DNA of 55,187 nucleotides from Prevotella sp. UBA4217. Its GTDB lineage: Bacteria > Bacteroidota > Bacteroidia > Bacteroidales > Bacteroidaceae. The notes under the pieces are model-generated. The model searched no databases. It saw only the letters and a list, made by a program, of their open reading frames with translations, and was not told the DNA's origin. Numbering within the stretch: position 1 is the stretch's first letter; every line of letters starts with the position of its first letter. The stretch covers positions 1,050 to 56,236 of the forward strand of contig DFTH01000017.1 in NCBI GenBank assembly GCA_002379425.1, read 5' to 3'. Made by a program: the position numbers and the translations under genes. Below are positions 1-9,486 of the stretch, piece by piece.

Positions 1-1310
1 TTGGCACGGGCATATTTCACGTAGTTCTGGTAGATCTCTGTCAGTTGTGGGGTAGTGTTGATGCCGATATTCTTCAGACCGGTTACCATATCGACACTGT
101 AGGGCACGTTGACAGCGCCAGAGCCGAGACCACCGGAGAGGAAATCGTAGGAGTTGACGCCGAAGAGGGCGACAGTCTTGAGGTCGCGGATGGGAAGTAC
201 ACCTGTGTTCTTCAGCAGCACCATGCCTTCGGTGCTTGACTGGCGGGTAATCTGGGCATGCGCTTTCAGATCGGGCTTGTTGCTGAACTGATAGCCACGG
301 AAACGTGGGGTCTTGACGATGTATTCGAGCATGCGGCGCACATTCAGGTCGACGTATTTGATGTCAAGTTTTCCGTTCTTCACACCATTGACGATGTCTT
401 GTGCCTGTGTGGGATAACCAGGGGTGAACAGGTCGTTGCCTGCTTCTACCTGATTGACGGTGTAGAGCCCTTGTCCCTCTCGTCTGTCAATCCAGTCAGT
501 CATGACGATGCCACGGAACCCCCAGTCAGTACGGAGAATATCTGTGAGCAGGCCTTTGCTGCCCTGTGCATGGACACCATTGACAATGTTGTAAGCAGAC
601 ATGACTGTCCAAGGATCACTCTCACGGACGACTTGCTCGAAGCCACGGAGGTAGATCTCACGGAGGGCTCGCTGGCTGAGACGCTCATCGACACGGGTGC
701 GGTCGCTCTCCTGGGAATTGACGGCAAAATGCTTGGCAGAGACACCGACGCCCTGGCTTTGGATGCCAAGAGTCATGGCTACGCCTATCTTTCCCGTTAC
801 CACGGGATCTTCGGAATAGTATTCGAAATTACGGCCGCATAATGGGTTGCGGTGAATGTTCAGACCAGGGCCAAGGATGACGTCGCAGCCATACTCGAGG
901 GTCTCGTTGCCAATGGCCTTGCCGACAGCCTCGACAAGTTCTGTATTCCAAGTGGAGGCCAGACAGGTGCCTACAGGGAAACCTGTAGCGTAGTAAGTCT
1001 GCGGGTCGTTCTTACGCGTGGCGTCGATATGCACACCGGCAGGGCCGTCGGTGAGCACGGTGGCAGGAATACCTAAACGTGGAATCTCAACGGTGATGCC
1101 GGCGGCTCCGGCCACTAGTTTCTCCTGATGGCCGAGCATGGCGCCGCTACCTACGAAACTGTTGTTACCACCACCCACGAGCAGTTGGGCTTTCTCTTCA
1201 AGGGTCATGGCCTTCAATACCTCGTCGATATTCGTGGCACTCAGTTTGGTTTGCGCGTTTGTTGTCATTGCGATAGTTGCTGTTAGCAGGGTCATTAGTA
1301 ACTTTTTCAT
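1..1310 (-). CDS. GH3 family beta-glucosidase-like glycoside hydrolase (C-terminus beyond window)
   Basis: The frame opens at an ATG at 1310 and runs off the left edge, giving about 436 residues of a family that is usually 700-800 long. An N-terminal signal peptide ends near residue 20 (TTNAQ). The (beta/alpha)8 part of GH3 follows: LTDGPAG near 87-93, the GRNFEYYSEDP segment near 159-169, KHF at 193-195, and VMTDW near 269-273, where Asp272 fits the catalytic nucleophile. GH3 enzymes release terminal beta-linked sugars; the exact substrate cannot be read here. It is the last visible gene of a minus-strand run behind a deacetylase, and a 9-bp CTAG repeat array lies 22 bp upstream of its start. 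The missing C-terminus prevents any check for a T9SS sorting domain. Confidence 0.93.
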   Translation of the reverse strand, partial: MKKLLMTLLTATIAMTTNAQTKLSATNIDEVLKAMTLEEKAQLLVGGGNNSFVGSGAMLGHQEKLVAGAAGITVEIPRLGIPATVLTDGPAGVHIDATRKNDPQTYYATGFPVGTCLASTWNTELVEAVGKAIGNETLEYGCDVILGPGLNIHRNPLCGRNFEYYSEDPVVTGKIGVAMTLGIQSQGVGVSAKHFAVNSQESDRTRVDERLSQRALREIYLRGFEQVVRESDPWTVMSAYNIVNGVHAQGSKGLLTDILRTDWGFRGIVMTDWIDRREGQGLYTVNQVEAGNDLFTPGYPTQAQDIVNGVKNGKLDIKYVDLNVRRMLEYIVKTPRFRGYQFSNKPDLKAHAQITRQSSTEGMVLLKNTGVLPIRDLKTVALFGVNSYDFLSGGLGSGAVNVPYSVDMVTGLKNIGINTTPQLTEIYQNYVKYARA

Positions 1311-1331
1311 ATTTATAGTGTTTAGAGTTTT

Positions 1332-1403
1332 TCTAGTAAACCTAGGATTCCTAGGATTCCTAGGATACCTAGGGCCCCTAGGATATCTAGTCCCCTTAGG
1401 GGA
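1332..1403. repeat. 9-bp tandem CTAG array, copy 1
   Basis: Eight contiguous 9-bp units can be laid out from 1332 to 1403 with consensus CCTAGGATN; the best units (CCTAGGATT twice, CCTAGGATA twice) are nearly identical. The array fills the gap between the deacetylase stop codon (1398-1396, inside the last unit) and the GH3 start at 1310. Each unit contains a CTAG or CTAG-like core. A second array with the same period and the same orientation relative to transcription lies at 11589-11644. Confidence 0.85.
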
Positions 1404-2007
1404 AAACCTTAAACTCATAGCCCTGGTCGCGGAGCCACTGGAGGCTCTCGGGGAGGGCTGTGCGGAGTTTGTCGATACTCTTCAGGGAATCGTGGAAGGT
1501 GATGATGGAGCCATTCCGCGCATACTTCTTTATATTATTGACGATATCCTCGGCCGTCATCCACTTGGAGTAGTCGCGGGTCACGAGGTCCCACATCACG
1601 ATCTTGTACTTCCGACTGAGCCAGGCATACTGTCCCATGCGCATCCAACCGTGAGGCGGACGGACGTAATGGCTGTGGATATAGGCATTGGCCTTCTCCA
1701 CATTATAACTGTATTCCTTGATTGTGTGGTTGAGACCCTGAATGTGGTTGTGGGTGTGGTTGCCCACCTGATGGCCTTCGGCCAGGATCCGTTCGTATAG
1801 TTCAGGATACTTCCGCACATTGTCGCCCACCATGAAGAAGGTGGCCTTGGCGTCAAATATCCTCAGGGTGTCGAGGATAAAGGGGGTAGCCTCCGGGATG
1901 GGACCGTCGTCGAAGGTCAGATAGACGGCCTTCTCATGACGGTCCATTCTCCAATAGGCTTTCGGATAGAGCCAGCGGAGATAGATGGCTGGTTGTTCTA
2001 TAAACAT
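1396..2007 (-). CDS. Polysaccharide deacetylase (NodB homology domain)
   Basis: This 203-residue protein is essentially a single NodB/CE4 domain. Visible motifs are TFDDG at 31-35 (motif 1, catalytic base and metal Asp), HTHNH at 84-88 (motif 2, metal His84 and His88), RPPHG at 116-120 (motif 3) and ITFHD at 169-173 (motif 5 His). Such enzymes remove N- or O-acetyl groups from chitin-like, peptidoglycan or exopolysaccharide chains. There is no cleavable signal peptide, only a short N-terminal segment, so it may act in the cytoplasm or at a membrane. The start follows a 7-bp repeat block, 42 bp after the DUF2723 gene. The substrate is unknown. Confidence 0.9.
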   Translation of the reverse strand: MFIEQPAIYLRWLYPKAYWRMDRHEKAVYLTFDDGPIPEATPFILDTLRIFDAKATFFMVGDNVRKYPELYERILAEGHQVGNHTHNHIQGLNHTIKEYSYNVEKANAYIHSHYVRPPHGWMRMGQYAWLSRKYKIVMWDLVTRDYSKWMTAEDIVNNIKKYARNGSIITFHDSLKSIDKLRTALPESLQWLRDQGYEFKVFP

Positions 2008-2045
2008 CTCTGAACTCTCAACTCTGAACTCTCAACTCTGAACTA
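2008..2045. repeat. 7-bp-period repeat block
   Basis: Five units of 7 bp alternate TCTGAAC and TCTCAAC between the DUF2723 stop and the deacetylase ATG. Read on the transcribed strand the units are GTTCAGA/GTTGAGA. It belongs to the dispersed heptamer family described in the findings. Confidence 0.8.
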
Positions 2046-2049
2046 TGCA

Positions 2050-5000
2050 CTACTCCCAAGCCCCTCCCTTCGACTGGTACATCCGCAGATAGCCTTCCAG
2101 TTGCTTCTCCTTCTTGGTGGCCAGTTCTTCTGAGAGTAAATCCTGCACATCGAGCATCTGCTGCATGATGTAGATTTGAACCATGCAGTCGCGCTCGGAA
2201 CCAGAGAAGCGCAAGCCGTCGAGCGAGCAGTACCACGTCAGGTACTGGCACGACTTCTTCCATAGTTCGTCGAGCAGTTGCTGAGCCTTCTGGGCTTGAT
2301 CCGTGAAGGCGTAGGCCTTTATGAGATCGAGCGATCCGCTCTGGTAGTCGTGGCGCACGTTATAGGATGGGATTTCCTTCTCAGCCTTGTCGAGCACCTG
2401 TCTGGCCCTGGCGGTGTCACCCTCCTGGACGAGATTCATGGCCAACTGCGAGAGCAGGCGGCGGTGGGTATAGCACATGCGCATGACGGTCTCGTCGAGA
2501 TAGATGCCAGGCTTGTCGATGCCGCCAAACTTGAACTTGTGCATCACGTTGTCGAACACCTTCTCCGTGTCGAAGCCCTTGACGCCCTCCATGGGCACCA
2601 GATTGCCATGACTGTCGGTATAGTGGGTGCGGAACGGGGTGATACGGTTGGCCAGACCCTCCTGCACGAAATGCTCGCCGAGGTTCATGTAGTTCTCCTG
2701 ACCTACGGTCATGGCCACATAGATCGGACGCGTCCAGTTGCACTGGGCAATCATCTCCAGGATCATCAGGTCGCCCTTGTAGAGAGCGTTCTTGCCCTTC
2801 AGGGAGATCACCATGCGGTCGGGGATGCTGTCGGCGGCCATCATCATGCCACTCTTGCGCACGGCCTCCTTGTCGATGGTGACATAGACGGTATCCGTGG
2901 GGATGACATGGAAGTCCTTGCTGGTGGAACGCACCCAGTTCTTGAGGATGTTCTTCAACTCAAAGGGCTCGTCGCCAAACTGCTGGCGGGCTTCCTCAGG
3001 CTGATCCTGATAGAGTTGGAGCACCTGCTCTTTCAGTTTAGGCTCTATCTGTACATATTCGTTGGTGCCGGCACAGTATTCCAGTCGGCTCCAGGTGATG
3101 GGCACGCTTGGGGAGTCGTAGGCCGGACGGCGCATCTGGTCGATATACCAGTCGGTCTGCAGGTAGGAGAGGTTGCAGACACGGGCATCCGTGCGCACAC
3201 CCTCCGTATCCTGGTTGTACCAGAGCGGGAAGGTATCGTTGTCACCGTTGGTATAGATGATCGGCGCCCCTTCTTCCTGAAGGGTCATCAGGTAGTTCTG
3301 GCCGAAGTCACGGCAGCAATAGCGGCCCGAGCGGTCGTGATCGTCCCAGGTCTGGGAGGCCATCTGGATGGGGACTCCTAGGCATGCAAGGGAGACTATG
3401 GATGCTAAGGCGAGGTTTTCCTTCTTCAGTTTGCTGTTGAGCCAGTCGATGATGGCTGCCACGCCCATGCCACACCAGATGGCGAAGGCATAGAACGAGC
3501 CTGCGTAGGCATAGTCGCGCTCACGTGGCTGCATCGGTGTCTGGTTCAGGTAGATCACGATGGCCAGACCTGTCATGAAGAAGAGGAAGAACACCACCCA
3601 GAACTGTCGGATGCCGATGGGGTCCTCCTTTGTCTTCCCTGCTTCGTCCTTTCTCCTCCGGGTGTACCAGGCCTGCCAAAACAGTCCGAGCAGTCCGAGG
3701 ATCAGCGGCAGACAGTAGAAGACGTTATGCCCCTTGTTCTCCTTCAGGTCGTCGGGCAGCATATCCTGGTCGCCGAGGCGCATATTGTCGATGAAGGGAA
3801 TGCCGGAGAGCCAGTTGCCATGCTCCAGTTCACCGTTACCCTGTATGTCGTTCTGGCGACCTGCGAAGTTCCACATGAAATAGCGCCAGTACATGAAGTT
3901 GCACTGATAGGAGAGGAAGAAGCGGATGTTCTCCAACTGTGTGGGCACCTTGACCGTCATCGGCTCGCCGCAGCGGTCGTAGGGCACCTCATAGCCATCG
4001 ACACCTCCCATCCACGACTCGTAGGCAGCGGCATGGCCGCTGTCGTACATGCGGGGGAACAGCATGTTCTGGGCATATTTGTATTCATCCTTCGTGCGCA
4101 CCACGAAATAGGAGTCCTTCTCGTCGGCGGAAGCCTTCTCCTTGCGCTGCCAGACGGGCTTGCCCTTCGACATCACGGGACGGCAGTACTGTCCGTCGCT
4201 CTCCAGGGCGATCTGCGAGGTGTAGGCCTGTCCGTAGAGCAGCGGGCGGTAGCCATACTGGTCGCGGCCCAGGTAGTCGCCCAGTGTGAAGATATCCTCT
4301 GGCGAGTTCTGGTCCATGGGCGGGTTGGCCGATGAACGGATCACGATAAGGGCGTATGAGGAATAGCCGATCATCAGCATCAGCATACAGAGAAGCATCG
4401 TGTTCTTGATGCGGGCCGTGATCAGCGGCTGCTTGTCGCGCTTGAATCCCAGCACGAACCAGAGGGCTGCCAGCACGATGATGCCGATGATGAAGGCTGA
4501 CCAGCCATAGCCATAGAACGGGATGCCGAGCATGCCCACGGAGAGCAGGAAGGCAATGTTCTGCACGGTCAGGCTGTGCTTCTGGGTCTGCGTCTCATAG
4601 ACAGCCCAGATGACACAGGCGATCAGCAGGATGATATAGATGATCTCACCCGTATTGAAGGGCATGCCGAGCGTGTTGACGAAGAACAACTCGAACCAGC
4701 CGCCCACGGTGATGATGCCTGGTACGACACCGTAGAGCACGGCGGCCAGGATGACGATGGAGATGCCGAGGGCGATGAGAGAGCCCTTCAGGTTGGCATT
4801 GGGGAAGCGGCGATAGTACCATACCAGTACGATGGCAGGCACACAGAGCAGGTTCAGTAGGTGGACACCGATGGAGAGGCCCGTCATGTACATGATGAGT
4901 ACCAGCCAACGGTCGCTGTGGGGCTCGTCGGCCACGTCCTCCCACTTCAGGATGAGCCAGAAGACGACAGCGGTAAAGGCGGAGGAATAGGCATAGACCT

Positions 5001-5463
5001 CACCCTCGACGGCTGAGAACCAGAACGTATCGCTGAAGGTGTAGATCAGTGCGCCGACAAGGCCAGAAGCCTCAATGGCAATCAGTCTGGACAGGGTCAG
5101 TTCGCTCCAGTCGCTGATGAGCAGACGGCGCGTCAGGTGCGTGATCGTCCAGAAGAGGAACAGAATACAGGTGGCCGAGAGCAGGGCGCTCATCATATTG
5201 ACCATCCGCGCTACCTGCGTGGGGTCACTGGTGAACTGCGAGAACAGGTTGGCCGTCAGCATGAAGAACGGGGCCCCGGGGGGATGCCCGATTTCCAGTT
5301 TATAACCTGTAGTTATGAATTCAGGACAGTCCCAGAAACTGGCTGTCGGCTCGATCGTAGAGCAATAGACAAAGGCGGCAATCAGAAACGACAGCCAGCC
5401 CAGGGTGTTATCGACCAGTCTGTAGCCGGCTTTCTCGCCTCGCCTTGCAAAAATTTGTTCCAT
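2050..5463 (-). CDS. DUF2723 family multi-pass membrane protein (GT117/PMT-like)
   Basis: This is a 1137-residue protein whose N-terminal half is a string of hydrophobic helices and whose C-terminal half is soluble and Trp/Tyr-rich. The conserved first-loop block DCPEF (45-49) followed by GHPPG (59-63) is typical of DUF2723. That family has a GT-C-like fold and has been linked to protein O-glycosylation in Bacteroidota; the assignment of activity is inference. A second hydrophobic cluster lies near residues 590-680. The last 120 residues are helical and TPR-like, with LNLVQEGD and AYAFTDQAQKAQQLL segments. It is first in a likely unit with the deacetylase and GH3, transcribed from a -7 element at 5512-5505. 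Confidence 0.88.
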   Translation of the reverse strand: MEQIFARRGEKAGYRLVDNTLGWLSFLIAAFVYCSTIEPTASFWDCPEFITTGYKLEIGHPPGAPFFMLTANLFSQFTSDPTQVARMVNMMSALLSATCILFLFWTITHLTRRLLISDWSELTLSRLIAIEASGLVGALIYTFSDTFWFSAVEGEVYAYSSAFTAVVFWLILKWEDVADEPHSDRWLVLIMYMTGLSIGVHLLNLLCVPAIVLVWYYRRFPNANLKGSLIALGISIVILAAVLYGVVPGIITVGGWFELFFVNTLGMPFNTGEIIYIILLIACVIWAVYETQTQKHSLTVQNIAFLLSVGMLGIPFYGYGWSAFIIGIIVLAALWFVLGFKRDKQPLITARIKNTMLLCMLMLMIGYSSYALIVIRSSANPPMDQNSPEDIFTLGDYLGRDQYGYRPLLYGQAYTSQIALESDGQYCRPVMSKGKPVWQRKEKASADEKDSYFVVRTKDEYKYAQNMLFPRMYDSGHAAAYESWMGGVDGYEVPYDRCGEPMTVKVPTQLENIRFFLSYQCNFMYWRYFMWNFAGRQNDIQGNGELEHGNWLSGIPFIDNMRLGDQDMLPDDLKENKGHNVFYCLPLILGLLGLFWQAWYTRRRKDEAGKTKEDPIGIRQFWVVFFLFFMTGLAIVIYLNQTPMQPRERDYAYAGSFYAFAIWCGMGVAAIIDWLNSKLKKENLALASIVSLACLGVPIQMASQTWDDHDRSGRYCCRDFGQNYLMTLQEEGAPIIYTNGDNDTFPLWYNQDTEGVRTDARVCNLSYLQTDWYIDQMRRPAYDSPSVPITWSRLEYCAGTNEYVQIEPKLKEQVLQLYQDQPEEARQQFGDEPFELKNILKNWVRSTSKDFHVIPTDTVYVTIDKEAVRKSGMMMAADSIPDRMVISLKGKNALYKGDLMILEMIAQCNWTRPIYVAMTVGQENYMNLGEHFVQEGLANRITPFRTHYTDSHGNLVPMEGVKGFDTEKVFDNVMHKFKFGGIDKPGIYLDETVMRMCYTHRRLLSQLAMNLVQEGDTARARQVLDKAEKEIPSYNVRHDYQSGSLDLIKAYAFTDQAQKAQQLLDELWKKSCQYLTWYCSLDGLRFSGSERDCMVQIYIMQQMLDVQDLLSEELATKKEKQLEGYLRMYQSKGGAWE

Positions 5464-5504
5464 TGAATGCTATCTTGTTTTAATGATGTTTCTTCTTAAC
5501 GTTG

Positions 5505-5512
5505 CAAAGGTA
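5505..5512 (-). promoter_or_regulatory. Bacteroidota -7 element for the DUF2723 gene
   Basis: The minus strand reads TACCTTTG, matching TAnnTTTG, 42 bp upstream of the ATG at 5463. No clear -33 TTTG was found at the expected distance. Confidence 0.65.
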
Positions 5513-5524
5513 CGAAAAAAATAC

Positions 5525-5977
5525 CTATATAAATAGTCTGGCTCCGTAAATTAAGATAATATAACGGAATATCTTGCCGAGGGTGATGGCAATAAAAGTG
5601 ATGACGATGTTCGAGCGCATCAGTCCCAGGGCGATGGTGATGGCACTGCCCAGGATGGGCAGGAAGGCGAAGAACCCCATCCATGCACCGTGGCCAGCCA
5701 TGAAACGATGGGCCTTGTCGAGATCCTCCTTCTTCACGTGCAGGTATTTCTCTATCCACTCCATCTTTCCCATCCGTCCGACGAAGTAGTTGAACCCACT
5801 GCCCAGCACGTTGCCGATGGTGCCGTAGATCATCAGGAGCCACGGATTGAGGCCCGTGGCCATCAGTCCCACCAGGACCGCCTCACTGGAGAACGGAAAG
5901 AAACTGCCTGCCAGGAAGGCTGCCAGCAGCATGCCCCAATAGCCGTACTGGGTCAGGAAAGAGATGATGACATCCAT
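5525..5977 (-). CDS. YqaA/DedA-like small membrane protein
   Basis: The 150-residue frame starting at 5977 is a SNARE-associated/VTT (DedA superfamily) protein of the short YqaA type. It shows GSFFPFSSEAVLVGLMATG near 24-42, GNVLGSGFNYFVGR near 55-68 and the conserved GKxxRY segment near 134-139. Four to five hydrophobic segments are visible. The open frame continues upstream inside the neighbouring gene, but homology begins at MDVIISFL, so the inner ATG is chosen. It overlaps the preceding gene by 25 bp, implying coupled translation. DedA proteins take part in phospholipid handling and envelope homeostasis; the role of YqaA itself is not established. Confidence 0.88.
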   Translation of the reverse strand: MDVIISFLTQYGYWGMLLAAFLAGSFFPFSSEAVLVGLMATGLNPWLLMIYGTIGNVLGSGFNYFVGRMGKMEWIEKYLHVKKEDLDKAHRFMAGHGAWMGFFAFLPILGSAITIALGLMRSNIVITFIAITLGKIFRYIILIYGARLFI

Positions 5978-6891
5978 AGGTTGACTGCGGTGATGATCAG
6001 GATGGCTCCCATGATGACGAAGAAGGCGATATTGGTGAGCCTGGTCTTGGTCAGGGCCAGGAAGTGGCCTATCAGCGGACTGGTGGTGATGATCAGGATG
6101 CGGAACAGCATGTCTTGGTGCTGGGGCTGGAGCAGGAGGAAGATAATGGCTACCGTACCCAGGAGAAAGAAACTGTAGTAGATTTGCCGTGTACGTATCT
6201 TGTCGCGCGAACTGGTGCGCAGGAAATGGACCATGCCCGTTATTCCGAGGATGATGAGGAGTATGAGTATCAGCATCTGTGGGAGTTGCAGGGGGACGGA
6301 GCCCGGCATCTGTAGGTCTGCCAGTGCGGCGAAGTGATCTGTCATCATGGTTATGTACAGTCCCTCTTTCCAAAGGATCCATGCACACCAGAACCAGTAG
6401 GGGGTCAGCAGTCCGATGAGTGAGGCAAAGAAGGTACGCCAACAAAGGGAATAGACGATGGTGGCCATCATCAGCCAATAGATAGGTACGAACCACAGGA
6501 GGTGAACGTCTGCGATGCTGCCTATCCCCAGACAGAGGAACGTGTAGAACGTTAGTCCTGGCGAGGCTTTGTCTAAGTAACTATTGTAGAAAGGCAACAG
6601 GGAAGCGATGAAGCATAGGCCTGTGAAGCCTCCAGCGACTGAGGGGAAGAGGAAGACGGCGGCCATGGACAGCAGGATGAAAGATACGGAGACCATCCTG
6701 CTGAAGATGCGGATCAGCAGGTTCACCCTGTTGAGTTCCATCATGAGATAGACGGATAGCGCAAAACAGCCGAACTGGATCCACCATTGGTTCTGGACCA
6801 GACCTGCCGCCAGCCAGACGGCGACACTGTAGAGTATCGCCACTGGTAGCGTCTTGCGACTCTCTGCCACCTTGTTCTGGATATGCTTCAT
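5953..6891 (-). CDS. Multi-pass inner membrane protein of unknown function
   Basis: The protein is 312 residues and dominated by about nine hydrophobic helices with short charged loops (for example RTSSRDKIRTRQ near 224-235). No catalytic motif is recognisable. It resembles uncharacterised Bacteroidota membrane proteins of the DUF6427 kind, but that is a weak impression. It sits 15 bp after purD and overlaps the YqaA-like gene, so it is probably cotranscribed with both. Confidence 0.82.
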   Translation of the reverse strand: MKHIQNKVAESRKTLPVAILYSVAVWLAAGLVQNQWWIQFGCFALSVYLMMELNRVNLLIRIFSRMVSVSFILLSMAAVFLFPSVAGGFTGLCFIASLLPFYNSYLDKASPGLTFYTFLCLGIGSIADVHLLWFVPIYWLMMATIVYSLCWRTFFASLIGLLTPYWFWCAWILWKEGLYITMMTDHFAALADLQMPGSVPLQLPQMLILILLIILGITGMVHFLRTSSRDKIRTRQIYYSFFLLGTVAIIFLLLQPQHQDMLFRILIITTSPLIGHFLALTKTRLTNIAFFVIMGAILIITAVNLWMSSSLS

Positions 6892-6906
6892 GCCCTCCTT
6901 GGTAGG

Positions 6907-8175
6907 TTAGAGGTCGGCACCGATGTCGCGACGGAAATACTTATCGGTGAACTGAATCTTCTGTGCCTCCTCGAAACTCTTCTGTAAGGCCTCGGCCTTG
7001 TCCTTGCCATACGACGAGACGGCAATCACGCGGCCTCCTGCCGTCACGACCTCTCCGTCTTTCAGGGCCGTACCACTGTGGAAGACGATGCTGCCCTCCA
7101 CCTGGTCGATGCCTGTGATGGGGTAGCCCTTCTTGTACTCCTGCGGATAGCCGCCGCTGACAAGCATCACGCAGACGGCAGCCCTGGGGTCGAACGCTAT
7201 GCTGCGCTTGTCGAGGTCGCCCTGTGCCACGCCCTCGAAGAGATCCACGATGTCGCTCTTCAGACGGAGCATCACGCTCTCTGTCTCCGGGTCACCCATG
7301 CGGCAGTTGTACTCGATGACCATCGGCTCGCCCTTCACGTTGATCAGTCCGAAGAAGATAAAGCCTTTATAGTCGATGCCCTCGGCAGCCAGACCTTCCA
7401 CCGTGGGACGGATGATACGGTCTTCCACCTTCTGCATCCACTCCTTCGTGGCGAAGGGCACAGGTGTCACACTGCCCATGCCGCCCGTGTTCAGTCCCGT
7501 GTCATGCTCACCGATGCGCTTGTAGTCCTTGGCCTCTGGCAGAACCTTATAGTGCTGGCCGTCTGTCAGTACGAAGACGGAGCACTCGATGCCACTGAGG
7601 AACTCCTCGATGACCACCCGCGAGGAGGCGTTGCCGAACATGCCGCCCAGCATCTCCTTGAGTTCCTTCTTGGCCTCGTCGAGCGTTGGCAGGATCAGTA
7701 CGCCCTTTCCTGCACACAGGCCGTCGGCCTTGAGCACGTAGGGGGCCTCCAGGGTCTCCAGGAATCTCAGACCGTCCTCCAGATGCTCACCGTCGAACGT
7801 CTCATAGCGGGCCGTGGGGATATGGTGGCGCTGCATGAAACCCTTGGCAAAGTCCTTCGAGCCCTCGAGCACGGCACCTGCCTTGGAGGGACCGATGATG
7901 GGCACGTCCTTCGTGCGCTCGTCGGCCTTCATCTCGTCGTAGATACCCTTCACCAACGGGTCCTCAGGGCCTACCACGACCATGTTGATGCCCTTTTCCA
8001 CCACAAACTGCTTGATGGCCTCGAAGTCGTCGGCCTTCATGGCGACGTTCTCTCCGCAGTTGCCTGTCCCGGCATTGCCTGGGGCAATGTACAGTTTCTC
8101 ACATTTCTCACTCTGAGCGATCTTCCATGCCAGGGCGTGCTCACGTCCGCCACTTCCTAATAGTAGTATCTTCAT
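6907..8175 (-). CDS. purD: Phosphoribosylamine-glycine ligase (GAR synthetase)
   Basis: PurD joins glycine to 5-phosphoribosylamine with ATP in step 2 of de novo purine synthesis. The 422-residue protein matches the family length. It has the N-terminal [15 protein letters not shown] motif (4-18), the ATP-grasp region with [11 protein letters not shown] near 148-158, [12 protein letters not shown] near 230-241, and the metal-binding [10 protein letters not shown] near 289-298. It lies 12 bp after the S37-type peptidase gene and 15 bp before a membrane protein gene. No purine riboswitch is visible nearby, and its neighbours are not purine genes. Confidence 0.97.
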   Translation of the reverse strand: MKILLLGSGGREHALAWKIAQSEKCEKLYIAPGNAGTGNCGENVAMKADDFEAIKQFVVEKGINMVVVGPEDPLVKGIYDEMKADERTKDVPIIGPSKAGAVLEGSKDFAKGFMQRHHIPTARYETFDGEHLEDGLRFLETLEAPYVLKADGLCAGKGVLILPTLDEAKKELKEMLGGMFGNASSRVVIEEFLSGIECSVFVLTDGQHYKVLPEAKDYKRIGEHDTGLNTGGMGSVTPVPFATKEWMQKVEDRIIRPTVEGLAAEGIDYKGFIFFGLINVKGEPMVIEYNCRMGDPETESVMLRLKSDIVDLFEGVAQGDLDKRSIAFDPRAAVCVMLVSGGYPQEYKKGYPITGIDQVEGSIVFHSGTALKDGEVVTAGGRVIAVSSYGKDKAEALQKSFEEAQKIQFTDKYFRRDIGADL

Positions 8176-8187
8176 ATCTCGTTTTCT

Positions 8188-9486
8188 TTATTGAATCCAT
8201 TGCTTGATGGTGTTGATGATCTCCGTGCGCTGAGGCTCGGGGAAGGAACTGATGCGCGTGCTATGGCTACCCTCAGGCAGCACGAAGACCTTCAGGTTCT
8301 TCTTCTTCCTCAGGAACTTCAGTCCAGCCACGCCAGAGGCTCCCCACGGGTCGATGCCGCCATAGATATAGATCATCGACGGGTCGTTCTTCTTCAGGAA
8401 CTTCCTGGTCTTCTTGTAGAGTGTCTTGTCAAACTTCAGGTCCTTGAACTCGTCCTGCAGCATCACCCTGTGCATATAGTCCTTGGCGCTCTTGATGGTC
8501 AGGTACTTCTTGAAGGGTTTGGTGTCGTAGCCGTAATAGCCCAGTTCACGGGCTGCCTGTATGTTGAACGAGGTGTAGATCGTCTGTTCCGAGAAATAGT
8601 CGGGCTCGCATTGATCTATCAGGCTCTTGAACAGCGCTTCGTCGCTGGCATCTGCATTGGGAATCTTGTCCATGGGCGTGCCCCACTGCCAGACGGCAAA
8701 AGAATACTCGAGCACCACATAGTCGTATATCTCTTCAATAGGCACGCGGAACGTGTAGCCCTTTTCCTGACAATGCTTCCTGAACAGTGGCATCAGCCGT
8801 GCCTTGCGCTTCAGCACCTCCAGTTGGAAGTCCTGCACATGCTGGCGGTTGGCAGCCGTTGAGACCTGCTTGGCAATGAACGGCTCGTGCCGCCCGTCTT
8901 CCAGACTCTTGTTCAGCGGGGCCACGTAGGGCACTGACACATCGACATCGTCAGGGAAGAAGGTGCGATAGAACATGGTGGTCTGTCCGCCCTTGCTGAT
9001 ACCCGTAGCCAGCCATTTGCCTTGATAGAGCCGGCGGAAGGTCTGGTTCACGTGGTGCAGGTCGTAGAGGGAGTTCTCCACCGTCAGGTAATCCCAGTTG
9101 CAGGGTTCTGGATAGGATTTGCCGAAGAAGCGGTATTCCACGCAGATCACGTTGGCATTGAACAGCCTGGACAGTTCGTCCTGATATGCGGGACGGAGCG
9201 CGTACTCGGCAAAATAGCCCTCCGTGACGATGACCGTCGGACGGTCTAAACCGACATGGCAGAGGATCACCCGTTGGCGGAAGGTGCCGGCCTCAGGATG
9301 CCTGGGGTCTGTCTGCTGGTCGATGTACATCACGTATTTCTGCTGATAGGCCTCACTCTCCAGCGGCTGTACGTCGCTGATGCCTGGCAGTGCCTGGAGG
9401 CGTGCAGAGATGTCCTCAGTCGCCGTCGCGGTCAGCGACAGAAGGAGGAGGCACAGTAGATAGATATATCTTTTCATTTCCTTCAT
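8188..9486 (-). CDS. Secreted S37/PS-10-type serine peptidase (tripeptidyl aminopeptidase-like)
   Basis: This is a 432-residue alpha/beta-hydrolase with an N-terminal signal sequence (hydrophobic 7-20, cleavage near ATA/TED). The nucleophile elbow is GISKGG with Ser164. The acid is probably Asp379 in YGGIDPWG and the base His408 in EGSHST. The fold and motifs fit the Peptidase_S37/PS-10 family, whose characterised members release N-terminal tripeptides; exact specificity is inferred. Its ATG overlaps the TGA of the PtpA-like gene by 4 bp (ATGA), so the two exported peptidases are probably translationally coupled. A start at codon 4 (9477) is also possible. Confidence 0.88.
   Translation of the reverse strand: MKEMKRYIYLLCLLLLSLTATATEDISARLQALPGISDVQPLESEAYQQKYVMYIDQQTDPRHPEAGTFRQRVILCHVGLDRPTVIVTEGYFAEYALRPAYQDELSRLFNANVICVEYRFFGKSYPEPCNWDYLTVENSLYDLHHVNQTFRRLYQGKWLATGISKGGQTTMFYRTFFPDDVDVSVPYVAPLNKSLEDGRHEPFIAKQVSTAANRQHVQDFQLEVLKRKARLMPLFRKHCQEKGYTFRVPIEEIYDYVVLEYSFAVWQWGTPMDKIPNADASDEALFKSLIDQCEPDYFSEQTIYTSFNIQAARELGYYGYDTKPFKKYLTIKSAKDYMHRVMLQDEFKDLKFDKTLYKKTRKFLKKNDPSMIYIYGGIDPWGASGVAGLKFLRKKKNLKVFVLPEGSHSTRISSFPEPQRTEIINTIKQWIQ

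Noticed and set aside
5978..6496. Long N-terminal extension of the YqaA-like protein
   Set aside because: It lies inside the upstream membrane protein gene and is His/Pro/Asp-rich without family similarity; conserved sequence starts at 5977.
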